Part shown: positions 9,463 to 16,390 of the stretch, piece after piece
Position numbering within the stretch: position 1 is the first letter of the stretch
How the letters are laid out: every line of letters begins with the position of its first letter
NCBI RefSeq assembly: GCF_030814715.1
Contig: NZ_JAUSVO010000006.1
Span: 186,001 to 250,000, forward strand
Length of the DNA stretch: 64,000 nt
Source of the DNA: Kaistia dalseonensis
GTDB taxonomy: Bacteria; Pseudomonadota; Alphaproteobacteria; Rhizobiales; Kaistiaceae
Direction: 5' to 3'
The notes under the pieces: generated by a model
The model's database searches: none
What the model saw: the letters and a program-made list of their open reading frames with translations, nothing else
Told to the model about the DNA's origin: nothing
Position numbers and translations under genes: made by a program

Positions 9463-9501
9463 TCCTCGCTTCGGATATCCAATGTATATCCGAAGCGAGG
9501 A
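9463..9501. promoter_or_regulatory. 39-bp inverted repeat over the mazE promoter and ribosome binding site
   Basis: Two perfect 16-bp arms (9463-9478 and 9486-9501) flank a 7-bp spacer. On the minus strand a TATACA box lies across the spacer, with TTGAAT 15 bp upstream, so the repeat overlaps a plausible promoter. The arm nearest mazE contains the start of the Shine-Dalgarno sequence. The repeat may be an MazEF operator, an RNA hairpin, or both. It also stands 22 bp after ilvN, but no T-tract follows. Confidence 0.7.
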
Positions 9502-9522
9502 TTATTCAATGTCGATCGACGC

Positions 9523-10062
9523 CTATGTCGCGTCCGGCCCGCGCGTGATCGCCGCGACGCCGGTGCGCGAGACTTCGACGAGGCCGAGCGGCTGCATCAG
9601 CAGGATGAACTGGTCGAGCTTGTCGGTCTTGCCGGTCAGCTCGAACACGAAGCTCTCCGTCGTCGCGTCGATCACGCGGGCGCGGAACGCCTCGGCGAGC
9701 CTGAGCGCCTCGCTGCGCAATTCGCCCGCGCCGCGCACCTTGATCAGCAGCAATTCGCGCTCGATCGCCTTGCCCGTCACGGTCAGGTCCATGACGCGGT
9801 GCACCGGCACCATGCGCTCGAGCTGCGCCTTGATCTGCTCGATCACCTGCGGCGAGCCGGTGGTGACGACGGTGATGCGCGAGCGATGCTTCTCGTGCTC
9901 GGTCTCCGAGACGGTCAGGCTCTCAATATTGTAGCCGCGGCCGGAGAACAGGCCGATGACGCGGGCTAGAACGCCCGGTTCGTTGTCGACGAGCACCGAG
10001 AGCGTATGGGTCTCGGTGGCGTCCTTGCCTTCCTTGATCGCATAGACGGATCCAGGCTGCAT
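9523..10062 (-). CDS. ilvN: Acetolactate synthase small (regulatory) subunit
   Basis: The 179-residue protein has an N-terminal ACT domain (HTLSVLVDNEPGVLARVIGLFSGRGYNIESLTV, residues about 18-52) and the conserved C-terminal IlvN/IlvH half (ERELLLIKVRG, then FVFELTG). It binds branched-chain amino acids and confers feedback inhibition on IlvB. It lies 33 bp after ilvB on the same strand, in one operon. Confidence 0.97.
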   Translation of the reverse strand: MQPGSVYAIKEGKDATETHTLSVLVDNEPGVLARVIGLFSGRGYNIESLTVSETEHEKHRSRITVVTTGSPQVIEQIKAQLERMVPVHRVMDLTVTGKAIERELLLIKVRGAGELRSEALRLAEAFRARVIDATTESFVFELTGKTDKLDQFILLMQPLGLVEVSRTGVAAITRGPDAT

Positions 10063-10095
10063 GATGGTCTCTCCGTGTGTTCTTGTTCTGTCGGT

Positions 10096-11880
10096 TCAGA
10101 CCAGCGCCGCGCCGGCCTTGTCGATCGCGTTGGCGATCGCCTCGTCGGTCGCGTCTTCCGGCAGCAGCATCTCGTTATGCGCCTTGCCCGAGGGGATCAT
10201 CGGGAAGCAGTTGGCGAGGTTGGCGACGCGGCAATCGAACAGCACCGGCCCCTTCGCCGCGATCATCGCGTCGATCGCGTCGTCGAGCTCGGATGCCTTC
10301 TCGCAGCGCATGCCGATCGCGCCATAGGCCTCGGCGAGCTTCACGAAATCCGGCAGCGCATCGGTATAGGAATGCGACAGGCGATTGCCGTGCAGCAATT
10401 GCTGCCACTGGCGCACCATGCCCATATACTGGTTGTTCAGGATGAACACCTTGACCGGCAGTTCGTGCTGGATCGCCGTCGACATCTCCTGAATGTTCAT
10501 GAGGATCGACGCGTCGCCCGCAATATCGATGACCAGCGCGTCGCGATGCGCCGTCTGCGCACCGATCGCCGCCGGCAGGCCATAGCCCATCGTGCCGAGC
10601 CCGCCCGAGGTCATCCAGCGGTTCGGCTCATCGAAATGGAAATGCTGGGCGGCCCACATCTGGTGCTGGCCGACCTCGGTGGTGATGAAGGTCTGCCGGC
10701 CCGTCGCCTTCTCGAGCGCCTTCGTCTTCTCATAGAGCCGCTCGATCGCATATTGCGGCATGATCGTCTCGCTGGTCTGGCGATAGGCGAGGCTCTTGCG
10801 CGTCCGCCAGCGGTCGATCTCGCCCCACCAGTTCTTCAGCGCCGCCTGGTCGAGCTTGTGGCCCGCCGCCTTCCAGACCGCCAGCATCTCGGAGAGCACA
10901 TGGGCGACATCGCCGATGATGCCGAGATCGACGCGGACATTCTTGTTGACCGAGGACGGGTCGATATCGACCTGGATCTTCTTCGACCCCGGCGAAAACG
11001 CGTCGAGCCGGCCGGTGATGCGGTCGTCGAAGCGCGCGCCGATCGCGATCATGACGTCGCAATCATGCATCGCATTATTGGCCTCATAGGTGCCGTGCAT
11101 GCCCAGCATGCCGAGCCACTGCTTGTCGGAGGCCGGATAGGCGCCGAGACCCATCAGCGTCGAGGTGATCGGAATGCCCGTCAGGCGCACGAATTCGCGC
11201 AAGAGCGCCGCGGCTTCCGGCCCCGAATTGATGACGCCGCCGCCGGTATAGAAGATCGGCTTCTTCGCGCCCGCGATCAGCTCGACCGCCGCCTTGATCT
11301 TCGCCGGATCGCCCTCGACCTGCGGATGATAGGTCTTGTGCTCGACGCGGGCCGGGCCCTGATAGGTGCCGGTCGCGAACTGCACATCCTTCGGAATATC
11401 GACGACGACCGGCCCCGGACGGCCGGAGCGGGCGACATAGAACGCCTCGTGCAGGACGCGGCCGAGATCGTTCACGTCCTTGACCAGCCAGTTATGCTTG
11501 GTGCAGGGCCGCGTGATGCCGACCGTATCGGCCTCCTGGAAAGCGTCGGAGCCGATCAGATGCGTCGCGACCTGGCCGGTGATGCAGACCATGGGGATCG
11601 AATCCATCAGCGCGTCGGTCAGCGGCGTGACCATATTGGTAGCACCCGGCCCCGAGGTGACGAGCGCGACGCCGACCTTGCCGGTCGAGCGCGCATAGCC
11701 CTCCGCCGCATGCCCCGCCCCGCCTTCCTGGCGGACGAGGATGTGCTGGACCTTGTCCTGCTGGAAAAGCTCGTCATAGATCGGCAGGACCGCGCCGCCG
11801 GGATAGCCGAAGAGGTGTTCCACGCCCTGGTCGATCAGCGCCTGAACGACCATCTCCGCGCCTGTCATCTGCCGTGCCAT
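10096..11880 (-). CDS. ilvB: Acetolactate synthase large (catalytic) subunit
   Basis: IlvB is a thiamine-diphosphate enzyme that condenses pyruvate with pyruvate or 2-oxobutyrate. Visible marks are the YPGGAVLPIYDEL segment, the catalytic glutamate region VRQEGGAGHAAEGYAR, and the TPP-binding GDASILMN...NNQYMGMV region. I choose the ATG at 11880 (594 residues) because GGAG lies 9-12 bp upstream; an in-frame GTG or ATG further up is less well placed. A leader peptide and attenuator precede it (11945-12048), so expression should respond to charging of branched-chain tRNAs. Confidence 0.97.
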   Translation of the reverse strand: MARQMTGAEMVVQALIDQGVEHLFGYPGGAVLPIYDELFQQDKVQHILVRQEGGAGHAAEGYARSTGKVGVALVTSGPGATNMVTPLTDALMDSIPMVCITGQVATHLIGSDAFQEADTVGITRPCTKHNWLVKDVNDLGRVLHEAFYVARSGRPGPVVVDIPKDVQFATGTYQGPARVEHKTYHPQVEGDPAKIKAAVELIAGAKKPIFYTGGGVINSGPEAAALLREFVRLTGIPITSTLMGLGAYPASDKQWLGMLGMHGTYEANNAMHDCDVMIAIGARFDDRITGRLDAFSPGSKKIQVDIDPSSVNKNVRVDLGIIGDVAHVLSEMLAVWKAAGHKLDQAALKNWWGEIDRWRTRKSLAYRQTSETIMPQYAIERLYEKTKALEKATGRQTFITTEVGQHQMWAAQHFHFDEPNRWMTSGGLGTMGYGLPAAIGAQTAHRDALVIDIAGDASILMNIQEMSTAIQHELPVKVFILNNQYMGMVRQWQQLLHGNRLSHSYTDALPDFVKLAEAYGAIGMRCEKASELDDAIDAMIAAKGPVLFDCRVANLANCFPMIPSGKAHNEMLLPEDATDEAIANAIDKAGAALV

Positions 11881-11944
11881 CTTAATCGCTCCGTGACGGA
11901 CCACCATCGCTCGGTCCGCTTTTCTTCAGTTCCATCAAGCCAAT

Positions 11945-11971
11945 AAAAAAGGCCCTCTCGGGGCCCATTTT
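11945..11971 (-). terminator. Attenuator (intrinsic terminator) of the ilvB leader
   Basis: On the minus strand GGCCC-CGAGA-GGGCC forms a tight stem, flanked by AAAAT before and TTTTTTATT after. It ends about 65 bp before ilvB and about 40 bp after the stop codon of the leader peptide. This is the expected place for a transcription attenuator. Confidence 0.8.
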
Positions 11972-12003
11972 CGCGCACTACCTGTCGTGACGGCTTCAAA
12001 CCA

Positions 12004-12048
12004 TCAGGCAGTGCGCTCCGATACTACAAGAATGCTGAGGCGGATCAT
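12004..12048 (-). CDS. ilv leader peptide MIRLSILVVSERTA
   Basis: The 14-codon frame contains Ile-Leu-Ile-Leu-Val-Val among its first nine residues and ends at TGA. A purine-rich AAGGG stands upstream of the ATG. Downstream, GCGCACTGCCTG, which covers the last codons, can pair with CAGGTAGTGCGC; this is an alternative stem upstream of the terminator. Together they form a classical branched-chain attenuation leader: stalling at Ile, Leu or Val codons would free alternative pairing and allow readthrough into ilvB. The mechanism is known for ilv operons of proteobacteria. Its use here is inferred from the layout. Confidence 0.8.
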   Translation of the reverse strand: MIRLSILVVSERTA

Positions 12049-12079
12049 GTCCGGGCCCTTCGAACGAGAAATTTCGCGG

Positions 12080-12108
12080 AACATGGCGCAGGACAAAGCG
12101 GGCGTCAA
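12080..12108 (-). promoter_or_regulatory. Candidate promoter for the ilvB leader
   Basis: On the minus strand TTGACG (12103-12108) is followed after 17 bp by CATGTT (12080-12085). The -35 box is good and the -10 box is weak. Transcription would start about 25 bp before the leader-peptide ATG. Confidence 0.45.
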
Positions 12109-12199
12109 GAGGGGCAGGAAGAAAGTTGCGCGGGAGGGGTGTGGAGGGAAAGGAAATTAGGGGGTAGCCCGCAAACGATCAGCTACCAGTGATTGCAGT

Positions 12200-12264
12200 T
12201 AGGACACAATAGGACTTGAGTGCCAGAGTGATTTCCACCCTTATCGGTCCTAGTCTAGCTCAAA
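12200..12264. other. Repeat-rich 5' flank of the reverse transcriptase gene
   Basis: TAGGAC occurs at 12200 and 12210, and its complement GTCCTA at 12247-12252. TTGAG (12216) and CTCAA (12260) add a second pairing. The region could fold into a structured RNA just before the reverse transcriptase start. Some defence-associated reverse transcriptases need such a non-coding RNA. No RNA family is recognised here. Confidence 0.25.
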
Positions 12265-12283
12265 CTCGCAGGCGGCCTCGGCA

Positions 12284-13939
12284 ATGACTAAATTCATCGG
12301 CAGTGACCCCAACATTTTCGCTGAGAAAATGCTTGATTCAGGCTTTTTTCCCGAGAATTTGCCGCCTGTTTTCAAGATTGAAAACTTGCATGAAGCAGCA
12401 ATTGGAGCGCTCTCAACCAACCATTACTTAACCGATAAACCAACGGAAGGTGCCCGATACAATGCTTCAAAGAGGAACGGTCAACGACGTATATTCACAA
12501 TGCCTAATCCCGTATTTATGGTCGACTGCTCTATATTCTTTAGTGAATATTCCAGCCAAATCGATGAGCATTTGTCATTGTCCGCCGATGGACCCTCAAA
12601 CCCGTTGTTCAACGACGGCGCGGGTCGACCAATAAAAATAAATAGCCATCCAGAATTCCATAGAAGACGCCGAAAGGATCTTGCCCTTTCCAGATACGTG
12701 GTAAAGACAGACATATCTCGTTTCTTTCATTCTATTTATACGCACTCGATATCGTGGGCGTTGCACGGAAAAACAGATGCAAAAAAGGACCGCCGCGACA
12801 GTTCTGAAACGGTGTTTGGTAACCGTCTAGACAAGATTGTACGCCAGTCGCAAGACGGACAAACAATCGGAATTCCAGTTGGACCAGATTTCTCACGATT
12901 AATATCTGAAATAATTGGAGTATCCATAGATCATCGATTCAGAATTGATAACGGAGGAAACATCCCACTATTAAGGCTGGTTGACGACATATATATCGGT
13001 GCAGATAATTTGGATGACGCTAACAGTTACTTGAGCTCTATCAGGGACTCTATTCGCCAGTTTGAACTGGATATTAATGAGTCGAAAACTACCATACTCG
13101 AGTCCAGCGACGATCTGGAGCCATTCTGGCCCGTAGAAATTCGACGAGAGATCCAGACATTTTCCGCGGATGATATTACCAACAATCGTCAGAGCCGAGC
13201 AGACTTTGTTCATTTCATGGACGAAATTCTTCGAGCTGCAAAAATTAGAAATGATGAGGGCATTGTTAAATTTGCCCTTAGGAAGATTGATGACTTTAAC
13301 ATATGGAACATATATTGGGATTTACTTGAGCCTTTTCTAATAAGATCGGCAATCAGCTTTCCGCACTGCTGGGACTATGTTGCGAGAGTCGTCGCATGGC
13401 GGCAGCGGAAGCACGGCGTTGATTCGGACTTGTGGCGACAAGTTGCCGAAAAGTCGATCGCGCGTAGCGCCCGTTCGGGAAACGATTCAGAAGTAATATG
13501 GGCTCTTTGGATGCTCAAAGAGCTTGGCCAGGCGATATCACTCAGCTTGGTCGAGTCAATAATAAAACGCTGCGGGCCATTCGTCGTCTTATTATGCTTA
13601 GATGTCCACCAATCGTCTGCTTCTACCTACAACTTTCCCAAAGATATTTTGCTTGATCGCATTGGCGAACGACCGATGTTGGGGAGTAATTGGATATTAT
13701 CTTACGAGGCGGATCGTCAATTTGGATTTCGGCTTAAATCAAAGAATTTGCAAGGGAGCGATTTCTTCCAGTCTATGTACGACAATAACACATCATTCTA
13801 TGATCGCAGTGCTGACCCGGTTGTTTTTGAGAATGATGTCACGGGAACTTCCGCCAAAAATGCAATCGAAAAAGGCATAGGCGACTATGATGATTATTTT
13901 GATGATGAACCTGACGGCAAAGAAGATGATGAGTTCTAA
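12284..13939 (+). CDS. Reverse transcriptase of the defence-associated (UG/Abi-like) type
   Basis: This 551-residue protein carries the reverse transcriptase core. Motif A is KTDISRFFHSIYTHSI (residues about 141-156, catalytic Asp143). Motif B is TIGIPVGPDFSRLISEI (about 194-210). Motif C is RLVDDIYIG (about 231-239, Asp234 and Asp235). It lacks the intron maturase and the Cas1 partner. After the core come some 220 mostly helical residues (about 300-520) and a very acidic tail. This plan matches single-gene DRT and abortive-infection reverse transcriptases, which use a helical repeat C-domain. The coding sequence is strikingly AT-rich against its surroundings, so it was acquired recently. The exact UG class is not determined. 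Confidence 0.85.
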   Translation: MTKFIGSDPNIFAEKMLDSGFFPENLPPVFKIENLHEAAIGALSTNHYLTDKPTEGARYNASKRNGQRRIFTMPNPVFMVDCSIFFSEYSSQIDEHLSLSADGPSNPLFNDGAGRPIKINSHPEFHRRRRKDLALSRYVVKTDISRFFHSIYTHSISWALHGKTDAKKDRRDSSETVFGNRLDKIVRQSQDGQTIGIPVGPDFSRLISEIIGVSIDHRFRIDNGGNIPLLRLVDDIYIGADNLDDANSYLSSIRDSIRQFELDINESKTTILESSDDLEPFWPVEIRREIQTFSADDITNNRQSRADFVHFMDEILRAAKIRNDEGIVKFALRKIDDFNIWNIYWDLLEPFLIRSAISFPHCWDYVARVVAWRQRKHGVDSDLWRQVAEKSIARSARSGNDSEVIWALWMLKELGQAISLSLVESIIKRCGPFVVLLCLDVHQSSASTYNFPKDILLDRIGERPMLGSNWILSYEADRQFGFRLKSKNLQGSDFFQSMYDNNTSFYDRSADPVVFENDVTGTSAKNAIEKGIGDYDDYFDDEPDGKEDDEF

Positions 13940-14333
13940 ATTCATCTGCATTCTATAAATAGTCGCGGCCAGCCAGGATTTTCTTTCGGTCGTTCGTGCG
14001 CGCCCGCATCCCCAAGAGGGTCGTAGATGGTCGGGACCAGCCGACTATGACAACGGCGCGGGGTGAGGCGCAGGCTGTCCTTGGATGGCGTTGGCTATTC
14101 GTTGAGGAGCGAGGCTTATCCCGGTCAGGCCGTCCGCTCGCAGGTCAGGCTCACCTTTCGGCTGGCTCCTCCCTTCGACACACCACACCGGCCGTCATGG
14201 CCGCACTTGTTGCGGCCATCCACGTCTTGCTTTGGTAAGTCGGAGCATGCCCATGGCCAGCCATAAAGGCGTGGATGGCCGGGACGAGCCCGGCCATGAC
14301 GGCTGCGTGGCGTGAGTCGCCAGCAGCGCCCTG
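13940..14333. other. Intergenic stretch after the reverse transcriptase
   Basis: About 390 bp carry no credible gene. Composition returns to high GC at about 13970. The second half holds a REP-like element (14191-14303). No integrase, att-like repeat or transposase is seen. Confidence 0.5.
14191..14303. repeat. REP/BIME-like element (GCCGTCATGGCCG family)
   Basis: The outer arms are inverted: GCCGTCATGGCCG at the left and CGGCCATGACGGC at the right. Each arm contains a smaller hairpin followed by CATCCACG or its complement CGTGGATG. It belongs to the same family as 14788-14897 and 15347-15457. Confidence 0.75.
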
Positions 14334-14624
14334 CTACCAATTCAATTGCTCGTAGAGATCATCCCATTCGGGGTTCTGCTCGTGGATCAGCCGGACCTTC
14401 CAGGCGCGCGGCCAATGCTTCATCGTGCGCTCGCGCTGGATCGCCGCGGCGATATTGTCGTGCACCTCGACCCAGACCAGTCGCTTCAAGCCATAGCGCT
14501 CCGTGAAGCTCCCAATCACCAATCCCTCGCGATGCTCGAAGGCACGCCGTGCGATATCGTTCGTCACGCCGAGATAGAGCGTTCCGTTCTTCTTGTCCGT
14601 CATGATGTAGACGTAAGCGGCCAT
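14334..14624 (-). CDS. GIY-YIG nuclease-superfamily protein (UPF0213/YhbQ-like)
   Basis: This 96-residue single-domain protein has the GIY-YIG signature, here AYVYIMTDKKNGTLYLGVTND, with the conserved arginine in ARRAFEHR and the glutamate in AIQRERTMKHW. I start it at the ATG at 14624; a longer frame up to 14816 reads through repeat DNA. Such stand-alone GIY-YIG proteins are common in this order and have no established role. It is embedded in a cluster of REP-like elements, and a decayed half element (about 14673-14712) lies directly upstream. Confidence 0.85.
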   Translation of the reverse strand: MAAYVYIMTDKKNGTLYLGVTNDIARRAFEHREGLVIGSFTERYGLKRLVWVEVHDNIAAAIQRERTMKHWPRAWKVRLIHEQNPEWDDLYEQLNW

Positions 14625-14787
14625 ATGTCGAGCACAACGCAACCTCGGGCCGTCGTCAATGGGTTTTGGGGCGGCAAGCCCGGCGTGGGACGAGCCCTGC
14701 CATGACGGCGTCTGGCTATGAACCAAAGCCTCGTTTGGACTATCGTCCCAGGGCGGACGGGATTGCCACCAACAATTGTCATCCACC

Positions 14788-14897
14788 GCCGTCATGCCCG
14801 CATTCATTGCGGGCATCCACGTCTTGCTTTTGGCCGTGGTGCGCCAGGGCGGGTGTCAGAAAGGCGTGGATGGCCGGGACAGGCCCGGCCATGACGG
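14788..14897. repeat. REP/BIME-like element (GCCGTCATGCCCG family)
   Basis: The left 38 bp and the right 37 bp are identical to those of the element at 15347-15457. Only the central segment differs. The arms are inverted and the outer ends read GCCGTCATG and CATGACGG. Confidence 0.8.
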
Positions 14898-14926
14898 TTT
14901 TGATGAACCGCCCAACCCGACCTCAG

Positions 14927-15043
14927 GCCGTCATCCCGGGCGGAGCGCAGCGGAGACCCGGGACCCATTCAGCCGTGATGCCGGGTGCCTGTCATTCCCA
15001 ATGCTCCGGCTGGATGGGTCCCCGCTTTCGCGGGGATGACGGC
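14927..15043. repeat. REP/BIME-like element (CCGTCATCCCGGG family)
   Basis: The element runs from GCCGTCATCCCGGG to GGGGATGACGGC, with internal hairpins such as CCCCGCTTTCGCGGGG. It resembles the elements at 3905 and 49350. Confidence 0.75.
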
Positions 15044-15120
15044 ACTGGAAAGAGGGTGATGGCGCTAGAGAGGGGCCGCGCTGGCGTCGATATGACAGCA
15101 GAAGCGGCAGGACGGCATGG

Positions 15121-15314
15121 CTCCGCTTAACCCGCCCCTTGCGGGCGGGTCGAAAACGCCCTTGCGTTTTCGGGGCGGGGTTAGCCTTGGCGAAGCCGAG
15201 GCGTTCTTGCTTTCGGTGCGTTCTGAAGAGCCGGTATCCGGCCCCCGCAACCCGACCCCGCCCCAAAACCGCCTCGCGGTTTTGACCCGCCCGCAAGGGG
15301 CGGGTTAAGCGGAG
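15121..15314. repeat. 194-bp foldback element with nested hairpins
   Basis: The two ends are near-perfect inverted arms of about 38 bp: CTCCGCTTAACCCGCCCC at the left and GGGGCGGGTTAAGCGGAG at the right. Inside are further hairpins such as GAAAACGCCCTTGCGTTTTC. A second inverted pair (GGGGCGGGGTT and AACCCGACCCCGCCCC) lies further in. It has the look of a MITE or large palindromic extragenic element. An open frame of 63 codons through it is not a gene. Confidence 0.75.
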
Positions 15315-15346
15315 TGTGGGGGCGTCATGGGCAGTCCAGCATCAAA

Positions 15347-15457
15347 GCCGTCATGCCCGCATTCATTGCGGGCATCCACGTCTTCCTTTCGTCCGTGGTG
15401 CGCCTGAGCAGGTAACAGCAAGGCGTGGATGGCCGGGACAGGCCCGGCCATGACGGC
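15347..15457. repeat. REP/BIME-like element (GCCGTCATGCCCG family)
   Basis: This is a near-copy of 14788-14897 with identical outer thirds and a diverged centre. Its spacing of about 560 bp from the other copy offers a site for recombination that would delete the foldback element. Confidence 0.8.
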
Positions 15458-16390
15458 GTTGGGTTGCCGGAGGCGAGTTTGTCGGCGACGGCTGGAGTTG
15501 CGCATTGGCAGCAGGCCATTCCTATCGAGAAGGAGCGCCGCACTCTTCGCTTGGCGTCGATAGGAATAATTTCCTTGACATGTCCCTCCCCTTTCCGGCA
15601 TGCTCCCTCCATCCCGTGACGCGCCGGGGGCGGGCCTGGATCCGGTCCTTGCCTGATGCGTCCAAAGGGAGCGGCGCGTGCAGGCGGGGGAAACCGGTCC
15701 TTCGTCTCCGCGAGGCCTGCGATCATGCCAGCGGACACTATGATCCGTCGTGAGCGGCACCCATCGTGCCGCGCACCAGGGTTGGAGATCGGTCCGTTCC
15801 TCCGCCGCGATCAACCCCGGTCAGGAGGACGGACGTCCGAGTGCCTTCGCGCAGCGCGCGTCGAGCCGTCTCCCTCCCGCCAGGGCCGATCGGAGGACAG
15901 AAATCGCCGCGGCGGATGCGCGACGAGCGCCATATACGGAACTAACCCCAAGCGGTGCTTCTCGCGCATCCGCCTCCCCCCGGCCATCGCCGGCCCTGCC
16001 CCGCCGAGCACGAACCCGGGCGATCCGCCACGGGATCGCGCAACCGCGCCGCGACGCGAGAATGCCGACCGAGCCACCCGACCAGACCATCCGGCCATGA
16101 CATCCAGCCCCCCCCTAAACCCAGCCATGAAGCCTGCCCAACCATGACGCCCCGCCATGCACCCCTCGCCATCACGCCGGAGGATGACGCGGCGACGCCG
16201 ATCGCGGCGGCTGTCATGGCGTTGGGGCGCAGAGCAGCGCTATCCCGGCCGGGCCATGAAGGGGGCGCGGCCGCGGCGACATGGGATGGCGACGCCATGC
16301 GCGATGGGCTCGCGTCGGCGCATCGGAATGATCGCTTCTTCAAACGCAATGTTCTAGGCTGCCGGCAGGATATCCCCCCGGTACGCCTGA
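15458..16390. other. Gene-free stretch before the diguanylate cyclase
   Basis: About 930 bp show no recognisable coding region; several long frames are typical shadows of high-GC DNA. The only clear structure is an 11-bp inverted repeat (ATTCCTATCGA at 15518-15528, TCGATAGGAAT at 15557-15567). On the minus strand a strong GGGGAGGG stands before a 19-codon frame near 15585, but nothing else supports that frame. Confidence 0.45.

Noticed and set aside
9463-9501. Inverted repeat as terminator of ilvN
   Set aside because: The stem is long and well placed, but on the minus strand it is followed by GGCTGTC and not by a T-tract, and its overlap with the mazE promoter and ribosome binding site explains it better.
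10006-11946. 646-codon open frame on plus, opposite ilvB-ilvN
   Set aside because: Shadow frame of highly conserved genes; composition is not that of a protein family.
12109-14333. Retron (msr/msd with reverse transcriptase)
   Set aside because: The motif B and C-terminal layout do not match retron reverse transcriptases, and I see no msr/msd-type inverted repeats. A structured flank remains possible but is not of that type.
14625-14816. N-terminal extension of the GIY-YIG protein
   Set aside because: The extra 64 codons read through repeat-like DNA and do not belong to the family; the ATG at 14624 gives the normal single-domain length.
15117-15308. 63-codon frame in the foldback element
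   Set aside because: It is formed entirely by the inverted repeat and its hairpins; no ribosome binding site or family.
14788-15457. CRISPR-like array
   Set aside because: The repeats are inverted, of several types and irregularly spaced, and no cas genes are present. They are REP-like elements.
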